The notes under the pieces: model-generated | The model's database searches: none | Seen by the model: the letters and a program-made list of their open reading frames with translations, nothing else | Told to the model about the DNA's origin: nothing | Part shown: one piece after another, positions 8,715-17,582 of the stretch | How the letters are laid out: every line of letters begins with the position of its first letter | Position numbering within the stretch: the first letter of the stretch is position 1 | From: Selenomonas ruminantium AC2024 | Lineage (GTDB): Bacteria; Bacillota; Negativicutes; Selenomonadales; Selenomonadaceae | Direction: 5' to 3' | DNA length: 64,000 nucleotides | Assembly (NCBI RefSeq): GCF_000687995.1 | Contig: NZ_JIAC01000001.1 | Span: forward strand, 1,860,001 to 1,924,000 | Position numbers and translations under genes: made by a program

Positions 8715-9029
8715 TTAACGATTGCCCCTACTCGCTTAACGATAGCCCCAGCAATCGTTAAACGGGTATGCATCGTTAATAGAGTATGCCCCCCGCCGCT
8801 CTGCTACCTCCGATTTCCGGGCAAAACAAAAGGCCGCCCAAAGACAGCCATCGTCCGAAAGCCCATATACCAAGCGGTTTCAAGCCTGTTGACCTATCGC
8901 TAAATTGTATTAATTCGGAGGGTGCAACATCCCCTTTACCAATCAAAATGATACAAAATAACGATGCACCCCCTATACTCTATTAACGATGAACCCCCTT
9001 GCACCCCCCTGCCTATCGTTAAGCGAGTA
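8715..9029. repeat. Cluster of TTAACGAT sites with two nested inverted repeats
   Basis: Gene-free stretch between the Rpn-like gene and the IS. The octamer TTAACGAT (or its complement ATCGTTAA) occurs at about 8715, 8736, 8753, 8772, 8983 and 9016, with a partial copy (AACGAT) near 8959. Two pairs are longer: TACTCGCTTAACGATA (8729-8744) is perfectly inverted at 9014-9029, and CATCGTTAATAGAGTA (8771-8786) at 8976-8991. The pairs are nested around a centre near 8880. Iteron-like binding sites or the ends of a small decayed element are possible. Confidence 0.6.
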
Positions 9030-9170
9030 TAGCCCGTGAAGCCGCACGGGACAAGGGCTCTCGGCATAGTAAAAGGGGCTGTTGCATGAGCGAGACATTA
9101 CTTATGCACAGCCCCATTAGCTTTTCAACTTGACGATATCTTAAAATTAAGAGCAAAATACAGGAATTTT

Positions 9171-9219
9171 GAGCGCAAGACACTAGACGGTCTGAAAATC
9201 GTCTTTGTTTCTTGCGCTC
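9171..9219 (-). terminator. Hairpin after transposase gene
   Basis: GAGCGCAAGA (9171-9180) pairs with TCTTGCGCTC (9210-9219), enclosing a smaller GACGRT/ATCGTC stem. It lies just after the transposase stop (minus strand) and is followed by AAAATTCC rather than a T run, so it may be a structural end-protecting hairpin as much as a terminator. Confidence 0.55.
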
Positions 9220-9228
9220 TTTGATTTT

Positions 9229-10854
9229 TTAAGCAGCGTTATCCACAGGGATTCGGTGCCGATTCAGCTTTTCTGCCTGTATTTTGCAGTGCAGCTTTTG
9301 AATGTTATAAGCCATAGCCAACAGCATCGTTTCCACAAGGACATTTTTATTGCCACGGGTTAAAAATCGACGGAAGGTCATATCCGCTTTTACCATGGCA
9401 AAGGCTCCTTCGGCCTGGATGCTACGATTTACCCGCAACTGGATGCCTTCCGGTGAGGTTATCCGTTCCAGAGCTTCCTGCCGCTGGCGCTGAAACCGTT
9501 TGGATACTTCTATATTCTTGGTTCGCTCTTCCAGCGGAGTCTTGCAGTGATTTCCGTGTATACATTGACTTTTTACCGGACAGTCTTTGCAATTCTCGCA
9601 GCTGTAGTGGGTTATCTGGCTATGGAATCCTGTTTTACTTTTCCGGATAAATTCCTTGGTTACGGTCAATTTCCTGCCTTGGGCACACAGATAGGCATCC
9701 TCATCGGCCAGATAGGTCATGTTTTCCCTGCGGCCAATGTCCTGTTTCCATTTTCGAGTCTTGCTCTTCTCGTAGTTGCTTGGCTTGATAAAAGAACTCT
9801 GCTGATTGGTTTCGAGATAAAGATAGTTCTCTTCGCTCTCATAACCAGAATCTGCTACTACATTGCGGTAACGTTTGTTCGTATAGCGTTCCAGTTCCTG
9901 TAAAAATGGAATCAGGGTCGTCGTGTCCGTTGGCTGCGGACCAACCGTAGCCCAGGTAACGAATTCGGAATCTGTGCCATACTGGATGTTGTAGGCAGGT
10001 TTTAGCTGGCCGTTTTTCATGGCATCCTCCTTCATCCGCATGAAGGTGGCATCTGTATCTGTCTTGGCAAAACTGTTGCGATTCCCCATGATATGCAGGT
10101 ATTTGTTGTATTTTTTTAGCCGGGCGATGAACTCGTCCAGCTGTTCCATGGTTTTCTGCAGGCTAGTTTTGCGTTTCCCAATTCCATGGACAAACTGGAT
10201 TCCCTGCTCCTTCTGCCTGACTTTCAATTTGCGGCGCAGCTTCTTTAGATGGTGCAGGTGGATATCTTTGCCATGTGAGAGGGAAACCGAAAAATCTTCC
10301 TTGACTTTGTCCACGAAGTCTGGCAGCTTTTCCATAAGCTTGGCTTGATTCTTTTGGACAGACTTTTTCCAAACAAACTTGTATTTGTTGGCAACGGATT
10401 CGATTTTTGTTCCATCGATGAAAATATCCTGTAGGGAAATAGCTCCCATATCTTCCAGCATGAAGTCCATCTGGGCAAACAGTTCCTTAATGCAGGAAGC
10501 CAAATGTTTGGAACGGAACCGGGCGATGGTTGTATGGTCAGGCACAGGCTTGCCCTCCAGCAGGTACATGAAATTGATATCCCGCCTGCAGGCAAGTTCT
10601 ATTCTGCGGGAACTGAAAATATGATTCATCCCGGCATAGACAATGATGGCCAACATCTGCCTTGGCGACGCCAAATTTCGATCTATCCGCTGATAGGTCT
10701 TTTCCAGTGCCGTAATATCCATACCCCCAATACAATGGCGAAGCAGGCGGACGGGGTCATCTTTGTCAATCTGAAATTCAAGATTAAAAGGAAGAAATAC
10801 TTGATAACCTCCTTCAAAAGACGTATAATCTCTTTGTGAATTTGGTTTTTGCAT
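9229..10854 (-). CDS. IS1182-family DDE transposase
   Basis: A 541-residue protein. The N-terminus contains a DUF772-type domain (DPVRLLRHCIGGMD, GKPVPDHTTIARFR). The first catalytic aspartate is in DIFIDGTKIESVANKYKFVW. The second is likely in NVVADSGYESEENY, and the glutamate in NRSIQAEGAFAMVKADM. Four or more cysteines (CENCKDCPVKSQC) form the zinc-binding insertion of IS1182 transposases. Full length and without frameshift, so the copy may be active. Confidence 0.93.
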   Translation of the reverse strand: MQKPNSQRDYTSFEGGYQVFLPFNLEFQIDKDDPVRLLRHCIGGMDITALEKTYQRIDRNLASPRQMLAIIVYAGMNHIFSSRRIELACRRDINFMYLLEGKPVPDHTTIARFRSKHLASCIKELFAQMDFMLEDMGAISLQDIFIDGTKIESVANKYKFVWKKSVQKNQAKLMEKLPDFVDKVKEDFSVSLSHGKDIHLHHLKKLRRKLKVRQKEQGIQFVHGIGKRKTSLQKTMEQLDEFIARLKKYNKYLHIMGNRNSFAKTDTDATFMRMKEDAMKNGQLKPAYNIQYGTDSEFVTWATVGPQPTDTTTLIPFLQELERYTNKRYRNVVADSGYESEENYLYLETNQQSSFIKPSNYEKSKTRKWKQDIGRRENMTYLADEDAYLCAQGRKLTVTKEFIRKSKTGFHSQITHYSCENCKDCPVKSQCIHGNHCKTPLEERTKNIEVSKRFQRQRQEALERITSPEGIQLRVNRSIQAEGAFAMVKADMTFRRFLTRGNKNVLVETMLLAMAYNIQKLHCKIQAEKLNRHRIPVDNAA

Positions 10855-10861
10855 ATCTAAA

Positions 10862-10910
10862 TTCTACACCTAATCCCGAGGCATTCAAGCCCCGGGATTA
10901 TCTTTTTGTA
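10862..10910. other. Hairpin in the transposase upstream region
   Basis: AATCCCG and CGGGATT pair around a GAGGCATTCAAGCCC core, just upstream of the transposase gene and inside the IS. It probably stops read-through transcription from the chromosome into the transposase, a common IS self-regulation device. Confidence 0.45.
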
Positions 10911-10990
10911 CATGAAAAAGGACTGCTGCACGTCACATTACGTGCAACAGCCCCTCGGTTGGGATTTTGCACCCCTATTTAACAATTTGT

Positions 10991-11785
10991 TCAAAGAACT
11001 ATAGTTTCACCATCTTCAGGCATAAAATAATCATTGATGCCTCGTCTCGCCAAAAGCCCTCGCATAGAATGGCGAGTGATTGTGGCATGAGCAACATTGT
11101 CCATATGGGAAATGACCAATTTGGCATCAGGCGCTGCTTTTGCCACCCAAGATACATCTTCGTCATTCATAATGAGCCGCCCGTTCTCCACTGTTTCGAC
11201 AGCGCAGGCGTTCAGGATTATTACCTCCGGTCGATAAGCAGACAATGTTTTCTTCACACCATCATACCAAATGGTATCCCCCGCCAAATACAAAATCTTT
11301 TCACTCGGATGCTCAAATATAAGGCCACAGGCATCGCCGCAAGGAACAACTGTGCCGTGCAAAGCCGGTGTCTTTGTTATTTTTACACCGTCTATATCAA
11401 GTGCTTCCTCCATTAATGTCTTAACTTGTTTAAAGCCTGATTTACCGAATACTGCCCTCTCTTGTTCGTTTTGCGCTAAAATCGGCACGGATTTATCAAG
11501 AAAAATTCCCACATCTCCATTGAGAGCTATGTCTATGTGATCGGGATGAATGTGGGTAACTATGTAATATTCTACACCGCTAAGCACAGACGTCATAGGC
11601 TCCGGCAAGTCAAAAAGAGGCATCGGAATTCTCTCCTTGACGGGATCAGGCGTATGAAAGGGCATTCCGGGGATATCAACAAAACGGAAACGAGCTTCTG
11701 TTCCAATCAATCACGGATCAATCAAAAAAGTTTTGCCACCGTATTCCAGACGAAGGGTTGCATTGCGAATCTGCTTAATTTTCAT
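10991..11785 (-). pseudogene. MBL-fold metallo-hydrolase with one in-frame TGA
   Basis: The frame from the ATG at 11785, behind a consensus AAGGAGA, encodes 24 residues (MKIKQIRNATLRLEYGGKTF, then LIDP) and meets TGA at 11711-11713. It then continues in the same frame for 239 codons to the stop at 10991. Joined, it is a normal UlaG-like metallo-beta-lactamase-fold protein of about 264 residues with the metal motif THIHPDHID. Relatives often have Trp after IDP, so a TGG to TGA change is the simplest explanation. Restart at the TTG after the stop would lose the first beta strands. Selenocysteine is possible in principle, but the position is not catalytic. The IS inserted just past its 3' end. 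Confidence 0.75.
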
Positions 11786-11878
11786 AAAAATTTTTTCTCC
11801 TTATTTTTCCAACTGTCCGACAGTAAAGCCAAAACCTCTATGATAACATAATAATTTCTCTTTATCGTATAATCAACA

Positions 11879-12991
11879 TCAATTTAATAGTTTTGAAGAG
11901 TATTTTCCCACTATCAGTCTCAATACAAAACAGGCTGCGCCCAAAATAACCAGCATAACAATATCGTTTATCAAATGAAAGGCATTACCCATTAAAAAAA
12001 TGTCTCTGACATTGTTTGAAAGATACGAAAGGGGAAAAAACTTTGCCAAAAAAGCCATTCCCTCACCCATTGATTCTTGCGGCCAGGTATAGCCGGAAAG
12101 AATAAAGGCAGGTACAGGGTACATAATAAGAAAACGGACAAACTGCATTTCCTCCGCAAAAAAAACGGAGAACAGACAACATAAGCCAAGAACGCTGAAA
12201 GTATAAGCTATGCCCAAAGTAAGCAACAATAAAAAATCTCCCTTCAACTCAATGCCTAAACCGTAATATATAAGAGCGATAATAAGCAAGAATGAGAGCA
12301 TGGCAAAAAACTGATAAAACATGGTTTTTGCCACAATTTTTTTGAAAGTCAAGATTTTTTCCTGAAATAGCGACGCTCCCATGGCAAAGAGAATGCCTTG
12401 CTGAAAAGCTGCCATGGCGAGTCCGATAAGGAAAAAATACAAATACCCCTGGGTTGGATTGCCCAAAATACGAAAGCGGGATTCTACGGTGGCAATGCGT
12501 TTTTTTATAATATTTTCGTCAATTCCCGTGACCATAGCGGCTCGTTCTGCCCCCAAGGCATTAGAAGATTCTTCCAAAATGTTTTGCAAAGCCGAGGATG
12601 TGACATTGGTCATGATTATATTGGAGCCGTTTGCCATGTATAAAATATTTGCCGAGCCGCTTTGAGCCAAGTCCCGGGAAAAATCCACCGGTATCTCTAT
12701 GGCAACAAAAGCCTCTTTATTTCGTAAACTTTTATGCATATCCTCTTCATTTTGAGAATAACCCGCAACCAAAAAGCTGTCGCTGTCCTCAATGTTTCGG
12801 ACAATTTTACGACTTAATGCACTTTGATCGACATCGTAAATGACAGTTGGGATTTCTCGTACGATGTTTGGCAAGTACAGCATGCCGAACACAATAAGAT
12901 AAGCAAATGCCGCGCCAAAGAGAAATATAAAACGGCGGGGATCTTTTAAAGCATCTCGCCATTCCTGCTGTAACATACTTTTGAAACCCAC
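11879..12991 (-). CDS. ABC-2 type permease (second of pair)
   Basis: A 370-residue membrane protein starting at GTG 12991, nine bases after AAAGGAGG. One N-terminal membrane helix (FIFLFGAAFAYLIVFGMLY) is followed by a large outside domain (residues 45-180, IYDVDQSALSRKIVRNIED) and five C-terminal helices. This is the YbhR/YhhJ type of ABC-2 permease, which exports drugs or small lipophilic compounds with an HlyD-type adaptor. It shares the layout and about the same motifs as the gene upstream (13064-14227), so the two probably form a heterodimer. No ATP-binding protein is encoded nearby. Confidence 0.85.
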   Translation of the reverse strand: MGFKSMLQQEWRDALKDPRRFIFLFGAAFAYLIVFGMLYLPNIVREIPTVIYDVDQSALSRKIVRNIEDSDSFLVAGYSQNEEDMHKSLRNKEAFVAIEIPVDFSRDLAQSGSANILYMANGSNIIMTNVTSSALQNILEESSNALGAERAAMVTGIDENIIKKRIATVESRFRILGNPTQGYLYFFLIGLAMAAFQQGILFAMGASLFQEKILTFKKIVAKTMFYQFFAMLSFLLIIALIYYGLGIELKGDFLLLLTLGIAYTFSVLGLCCLFSVFFAEEMQFVRFLIMYPVPAFILSGYTWPQESMGEGMAFLAKFFPLSYLSNNVRDIFLMGNAFHLINDIVMLVILGAACFVLRLIVGKYSSKLLN

Positions 12992-13063
12992 GCCACTACG
13001 CCTCCTTTATTTCTGTTTTCGATACATCAACCGTCGCTTGTTTGGCAGGTGCAAACAGTCGCA

Positions 13064-14227
13064 TCACGCTCCTGTGCCCGCACTAAACCATCCTTGGTCG
13101 TCGCGAGAGCGCAGCCAGAAGATACAAATTGACAAGAAAGCCGCCAAAAGCCCGCCAATTACCATACGGACGCAATTTTCAAGAAGCGAGGGAGCATAGG
13201 ACATGAGCAAAATGTCACGCAAGGTATCTCCCGCATAGGTCATGGGAAGCAGAAAAGCAAAGGCCGTCGCGTACTCACTCATATCAAAAATCGGCCAGGA
13301 AAGGCCGCTGTACAAAAGTCCCGGCATGATATAGAGCATTGGAGCTTGCAATGTCATTATGCGAATGGGGGCGCAAATTGAAAACAAAGAGATTGCCCCC
13401 ATCACAAAAATTATGAAACATATCCCCAAAAGCATTGCCTCCGTCCAGCTTCCCCGCATGGGTAACGAAAAAATATTAACGGCCATGCAAAGAGCGAGAC
13501 AATATCCGATGAACGCAAACAAACCGTAAGGTACAGCCCGAACGAGAGGCAACAGCCATTCACCTATGCCATGTCTTTTTTTACGCCGTTGCAATTCATC
13601 GTAAAGATAAGGCGAAAGCACTATCATGATGCCGATTTGCAGCCCGTTAAGCAAAAGGCCGGACAGCATAAATGGGGAGTAACCGTTGGCCGGATTGCCC
13701 AAAATACGCACACCCAAACGAATGGAATACGCTGTGCTTACGGCCTCGGCAGGCAACAAACCGGTTCCTTCCAGCAACTTTTCCGAAATTGCAACCGTGA
13801 AACTGCGGTTGATTTCCTGCGCTGCGGAAAGGGCAGCGTTGCCAAACATATTGTTAGCAGAATTAACCGTCAGCAATATGTTTGTTCCCTGTCCCGATTG
13901 AATATTTTTGGAAAAATCCGCCGGTATTATAAGAGCGGCTTTTACATTCCCCGTCCGGATTTCCTTTTCCATTTCCTCATCATCGGACACATAGGAAACC
14001 GCCCGGAACCGTTCGGCATCCTCGTACATTTGCACAAGTTTGCGGCTAAGGCTGGTTTGGTCCTGATCATATATGGCAAGAGGAATATGGTTTACCACAT
14101 TTTCTTCATATATGATACCAAACAAAGCGGTAAAAATTACGGGAAGGGTTATCAGTATTACCACCGGTGGGACTTTACCCCCCAAAAGATATTTTATCTC
14201 CTCGCGAAAAAGAAGGCAGATTTTCAT
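13064..14227 (-). CDS. ABC-2 type permease (first of pair)
   Basis: A 387-residue protein with the same architecture as its downstream neighbour: N-terminal helix (VPPVVILITLPVIFTALFGI), external domain with IYDQDQTSLSRKLVQMYED, and a C-terminal bundle of membrane helices. The ATG overlaps the adaptor gene's stop by four bases (ATGA), so it is translationally coupled to the HlyD-like gene. The pair plus adaptor matches the YbhG-YbhS-YbhR plan, but the YbhF-like ATPase is absent here. The C-terminus ends in RSRDDQGWFSAGTGA. Confidence 0.85.
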   Translation of the reverse strand: MKICLLFREEIKYLLGGKVPPVVILITLPVIFTALFGIIYEENVVNHIPLAIYDQDQTSLSRKLVQMYEDAERFRAVSYVSDDEEMEKEIRTGNVKAALIIPADFSKNIQSGQGTNILLTVNSANNMFGNAALSAAQEINRSFTVAISEKLLEGTGLLPAEAVSTAYSIRLGVRILGNPANGYSPFMLSGLLLNGLQIGIMIVLSPYLYDELQRRKKRHGIGEWLLPLVRAVPYGLFAFIGYCLALCMAVNIFSLPMRGSWTEAMLLGICFIIFVMGAISLFSICAPIRIMTLQAPMLYIMPGLLYSGLSWPIFDMSEYATAFAFLLPMTYAGDTLRDILLMSYAPSLLENCVRMVIGGLLAAFLSICIFWLRSRDDQGWFSAGTGA

Positions 14228-15228
14228 AAACTATTCTCCAACAGTCGAAACCTCATGCCGGGATGCAGGTTTTCACTGTCAACCTGTATTTTTACATTAA
14301 AGCTGATAATATCAGTAGAATCTCCCCGTTCACTGGTGGCACGCTGGGTTGCAAATTCAGATTTGCTACTTATATCTACAACTTCACCGGAAAGCCGGGT
14401 CTTTTCATCGCGTCCCAAAAGTTCCACGGTCTGGTGCAAGTGAAAATGACCGAGTTCCGTTTCCGGGATCTTGAAATTCACCCAATTATCCAAGGGATCC
14501 TGGAGCGCAAACAAAGGCGTACCTTGAGAAATCATGGAACCTTCCTCCACATATTTTGCCGTTACGATTCCCGCAAATGGTGCTTTTATCTCTGTTTCAT
14601 CAAGTGATACCATAAGTTCGTCAAGGGCGGCCACAGCTTGCTCCAAACGCTTGACAAGCACTGCTTCGTTGGCGGCATTTACATCGTTTTGCATAAGAGC
14701 GGCTATAGCCTGCGAAGTAGTTGCTTGTGCCTTGGCGTAAGCGGCCTCTGCCACTTGACAACGGTTGCGTTGTTGTTCAAAAGCTTGCACGGATACGGCA
14801 CCTGTGCTTGCCAATTCTTCATACCGCACATAATCTGCCTTTGCCATATTGAGATCGGAAAGTGCGCTGTTTTCCGCCGATTGAGCCTGATTTAACGCTG
14901 CATTGGTTGTGCCGGACTGCATGGCTGTGGTGGCGGCGGCCTGAATTTGTTGCTCTTGTATGGCTTTTATGTCAGCCTCCAGTTGAGCTTTTTGCGCCAA
15001 TAGACTGCGCTTGTCAATATAAGCAAGAAGCTGTCCTTGTTCTACTTTCTCTCCTTCTTTAACAAGCAGCTTCACCACACGCCCTGAAATTTTGGAGTTG
15101 ATGTTGATTTCTTTGGCATCTGCTCGTCCCCAAGTTACCGACAATTCTTCCTGTGCCGATTTATTTCCGCACCCCCATAGCAGGAGTGTTACTGATAAAA
15201 GCGCAAATGCTATTGCCACTTTTCGCAT
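14224..15228 (-). CDS. HlyD/YbhG-family membrane fusion (adaptor) lipoprotein
   Basis: A 334-residue protein. The N-terminus is a lipoprotein signal (LLSVTLLLWGCGNK, lipobox LWGC). A split biotinyl-lipoyl domain (GRVVKLLVKEGEKVEQGQLL and IKAPFAGIVTAKYVEEGSMI) surrounds a long alpha-helical hairpin (about residues 75-200), then a beta-barrel. It would link inner-membrane permeases to an outer-membrane channel, which implies a diderm envelope. It is the first structural gene after the tetR gene, with AAGGAGG before its ATG and a 14-base operator 22 bases upstream. Confidence 0.9.
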   Translation of the reverse strand: MRKVAIAFALLSVTLLLWGCGNKSAQEELSVTWGRADAKEININSKISGRVVKLLVKEGEKVEQGQLLAYIDKRSLLAQKAQLEADIKAIQEQQIQAAATTAMQSGTTNAALNQAQSAENSALSDLNMAKADYVRYEELASTGAVSVQAFEQQRNRCQVAEAAYAKAQATTSQAIAALMQNDVNAANEAVLVKRLEQAVAALDELMVSLDETEIKAPFAGIVTAKYVEEGSMISQGTPLFALQDPLDNWVNFKIPETELGHFHLHQTVELLGRDEKTRLSGEVVDISSKSEFATQRATSERGDSTDIISFNVKIQVDSENLHPGMRFRLLENSL

Positions 15229-15250
15229 GATCTTATTCCCTCCTTAATAG

Positions 15251-15264
15251 TTGAACATGTTCAA
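15251..15264. promoter_or_regulatory. Operator TTGAACATGTTCAA upstream of adaptor gene
   Basis: Perfect 14-base palindrome in the 65-base gap between the tetR stop and the adaptor ATG. The identical palindrome lies before tetR at 15979-15992. It is the probable binding site of the TetR-type protein encoded between the two. Confidence 0.8.
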
Positions 15265-15293
15265 ATAAATTGCAAAAAAACACACCATTGCCA

Positions 15294-15962
15294 TTATCGG
15301 AATGGTTGCTTTACCAAATCGTTGCCAATGTCAAGCCATAGGGATTCCTTTTCGTCAATGTGCTGCAAAATGTCAGCCGTCTCTGCCTCACTTGCTCCAA
15401 AAAGGATTAGCGCCATTTGCTGAAGGTGCTTACGAGAATTGGCAAACCGAATTTTTTGCTTAAAATATAACTCAGTCAGACAGGCGTACATACCGCCCTT
15501 TATTAAGAGGGTATTGGCATAATAATCTTCATCTGAACATTCGTGTACTGTTCCTTGGAACAAATCCCTGGCCAAATTCACAAATTGCTCCACCATGCCT
15601 TCAAAAATAAGCCCGGAGCAATATCCATCGCGATATGTGTCGCGAATAATGGGATATTCTGCCAAAACCCTAAGTTCCACTTCGCACACCGCCGCATACT
15701 GAAAAAGAGGCGATTCACTCCCACAACGGCTTTTTATTGCACGCTGGCAATCCTTGGTAAGTTCCAGCAACATAGACTTAAAAATTTCCTCTTTATTCTT
15801 GAAAAGGTAATAAATGCTACCGGTCAGTACGCCGGAGCGTTCCACGATTTTGCGAATTGTTGTTTTGCGGTAACCCTCCTCGGCCAAAAGCTCCTTAGCA
15901 CTGTTGAGGATTTTTATGCGAATTTCCTGTATATGATTACCTTCACTCTTTACCGTGCCCAT
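15294..15962 (-). CDS. TetR/AcrR-family regulator of the efflux operon
   Basis: A 222-residue protein. Residues 10-60 form the TetR DNA-binding domain: RIKILNSAKELLAEEGYRKT, then a helix-turn-helix (TIRKIVERSGVLTGSIYYLF) and NKEEIFKSMLL. The C-terminal two thirds is a variable ligand domain. It is the first gene of the minus-strand operon with the adaptor and two permeases. It probably represses itself and the efflux genes through the two identical palindromes, released by the exported compound. Its own operator overlaps the region just before its ribosome binding site (AAGAGGTG). Confidence 0.9.
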   Translation of the reverse strand: MGTVKSEGNHIQEIRIKILNSAKELLAEEGYRKTTIRKIVERSGVLTGSIYYLFKNKEEIFKSMLLELTKDCQRAIKSRCGSESPLFQYAAVCEVELRVLAEYPIIRDTYRDGYCSGLIFEGMVEQFVNLARDLFQGTVHECSDEDYYANTLLIKGGMYACLTELYFKQKIRFANSRKHLQQMALILFGASEAETADILQHIDEKESLWLDIGNDLVKQPFR

Positions 15963-15978
15963 AAATCAATATCACCTC

Positions 15979-15992
15979 TTGAACATGTTCAA
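15979..15992. promoter_or_regulatory. Operator TTGAACATGTTCAA upstream of tetR
   Basis: Perfect 14-base palindrome 17 bases before the tetR ATG, touching its ribosome binding site. Identical to 15251-15264, pointing to autoregulation. Confidence 0.8.
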
Positions 15993-16028
15993 TTATAAAA
16001 GATATACTGGTGAGTGTCAAGATATTAT

Positions 16029-17173
16029 TTAAAATGTGTAATTTATCTCCGTCCCATCCCGGAACGTCACCGTCAGCCCCTTGTCCACGCCAACCGTGAC
16101 ACACTCCACCATGCTCGCCCAAAGCTGACTGTCAAACTCCGCCACAGACTCGGCATGGTCTTTGAGCGTCCGCTCGAACATCGCCAGCCGCTCGGCTTGG
16201 GATTCCTTGGTTGAAATGGCCTCCGTCACCTCATCAAACCGTGCCTTGACGGTATCGTACCTCGCCACCAGTCCATTGTAGTTCCGCTGATACTCCCCTT
16301 GGTCTTGGGCAATACGGGCGTTCTGCATGACAGCTTTTTCCGTCATCTCCACCAGCACCGCCAGTTCCTGCCCCAAGACGGCTTTTTCCTTCTCCAACTC
16401 CGAAGTGTCGCAGAGCGTCTGCCTGACCACCTCGGCATTTGCAACAATCTCCTCCCGCTCCGTCACCAGCTTGTTGAAGGCCGTGACGAAGGCCGTTTTG
16501 ATCTCCTCCTCGGTCACATGGGGTGTTTGGCATTTCTTGCCACCGTATTTGTGGTTACAGCGATAGATAACCCTGCGGTATTTATCGTTGCTGTGCCAGA
16601 CTTTGGCTCCAAACCAGCCACCGCACTCCCCGCATTTTATCTTGCTGGCGAAAATGCTCACGCCGCTGTATCTCCTGCCGTCCTGCTTACGCCTTGCAAT
16701 CTCGGTCTGCACCATCTCGAAAGTGGCAGGTTCTATGATGGCAGGGTGGCTTTGCTCCACAAGGTAGCTGGGAACCTGCCCGTTGTTCTTCACGGCTTTC
16801 TTGGTAAGGAAGTCCGGCGTGAAGGTTTTCTGGATTCGTGCCATCCCGGCGTACTTCTCATTTCTTAAGATACTGTTGATAGTAGCTTGATTCCATTTGC
16901 TCTGTCCCGTGACCGTCAAGATTCCTCGTCTTGTCAGTTCCTTGGCAATGGCATAGGGTGTCAGCCCCTCGAGAAACAAGCCAAAGATTAGTCGCACAAT
17001 CTTGGCCCGCTCTTCTTGACGGCCTCCGTTTCCTTTTGGTTCACGACATAACCGCTTGGTGTACTTTTATAGTCGAAGGGCTTTTTAATTGAGTATTTGT
17101 AGGTTTTACCCTTCCGCTGTTCGAAGTATTGTATACGGGGAGCTTTGACCTTGACATCGTAAAAATGAAACCT
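16029..17173 (-). pseudogene. Large serine recombinase remnant
   Basis: The intact part (16029 to about 16997) encodes a Recombinase domain (GLTPYAIAKELTRRGILTV, ATINSILRNEKYAGM), a zinc ribbon (IKCGECGGWFG ... CNHKYGGKKC) and a long coiled coil, the C-terminal two thirds of a large serine recombinase. Upstream sequence continues in another frame (PFDYKSTPSGYVVNQKETEA), joined by the apparent loss of one base near 17023-17027 (AAGAAGAGCGG where AAGAAGGAGCGG would restore the frame). There is no start codon upstream of 17173 in that frame, and the N-terminal catalytic serine domain is absent. The gene is therefore dead, a trace of an integrated element. Confidence 0.8.
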
Positions 17174-17224
17174 TTAGCTTCATAAAGTCCTAACAGGCTC
17201 TCGCCTCTATGCCGTCGCCCATTT

Positions 17225-17415
17225 TACACCCTGCAAACGGGACACTACACCTTACAAACGGCTTACCTTCAGCCCTGCAACCCCTTTGAAACAAAAACGC
17301 CGAAAAATCCCCCTGCCTCCCTGCCATCTGTTTCAGGCCACTCCACCACAACACAAAAAACACCTCGAAGCCCCTTATTTCATAGGGGTTCGAGGTGTTT
17401 CACACGCTATATTCT
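17225..17415 (-). repeat. Diverged direct repeat, copy A, with terminator hairpin
   Basis: About 190 bases that recur at 19748-19950 in the same orientation. Shared blocks are ACCCTGCAAA, CTTACAAACGG-like, CTGCAACCCC, TTATTTCATA, GGTTCGAGGTGTTTCACAC and CTATATTCTTGT. It contains a strong hairpin, AAACACCTCGAA (17357-17368) against TTCGAGGTGTTT (17389-17400) with an inner CCCC/GGGG. On the minus strand this is followed by a T run, so it can terminate transcription. The two copies bracket the sirtuin-macrodomain operon. Functions as attachment site, terminator or repeat family cannot be told apart here. Confidence 0.65.
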
Positions 17416-17505
17416 TGTATCAATTCGGCTATGATTTTGTCCATTAATCTTGTTAATCACATAACAATCATTTTACCATAAAATAAGAAGTTAAGACAAG
17501 AAAAT

Positions 17506-17529
17506 TGGCACGGGACTTTGCCCGTGCCA
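17506..17529 (-). terminator. Terminator after the macrodomain gene
   Basis: Perfect 9-base stem TGGCACGGG/CCCGTGCCA with loop ACTTTG, about 55 bases after the macrodomain stop. On the minus strand it is followed by ATTTTCTTGT. Confidence 0.75.
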
Positions 17530-17582
17530 CCAATCCGGCTGGCCATAGGCGGTTATGAGTCTGTCATAAATTTGTTTTGAGA

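Larger units (their letters stand above)
9075..10954 (-). mobile_element. IS1182-family insertion sequence
   Basis: Bounded by perfect 12-base inverted repeats, GGGGCTGTTGCA at 9075-9086 and TGCAACAGCCCC at 10943-10954 (13 if the flanking A/T pair is included). Each end also folds on itself: 9075-9116 and about 10921-10954 form hairpins that would block transcription into the element. It carries one transposase gene, apparently intact. No target duplication is obvious. It inserted between the ATCGTTA cluster and the 3' end of the metallo-hydrolase pseudogene. Confidence 0.85.

Noticed and set aside
8786-8986. 66-codon plus-strand frame in the ATCGTTA cluster
   Set aside because: No ribosome binding site and proline-rich low-complexity text; explained by the repeats.
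9453-10372. Several 65-118 codon frames on both strands inside the transposase
   Set aside because: All lie opposite to or out of frame with the transposase gene and lack start sites.
11711-11713. Selenocysteine codon
   Set aside because: Non-catalytic position, no convincing SECIS-like hairpin, and Trp is plausible in relatives; nonsense mutation preferred.
13571-14443. 290-codon plus-strand frame
   Set aside because: Long but opposite to a permease and an adaptor with clear motifs; no family match.
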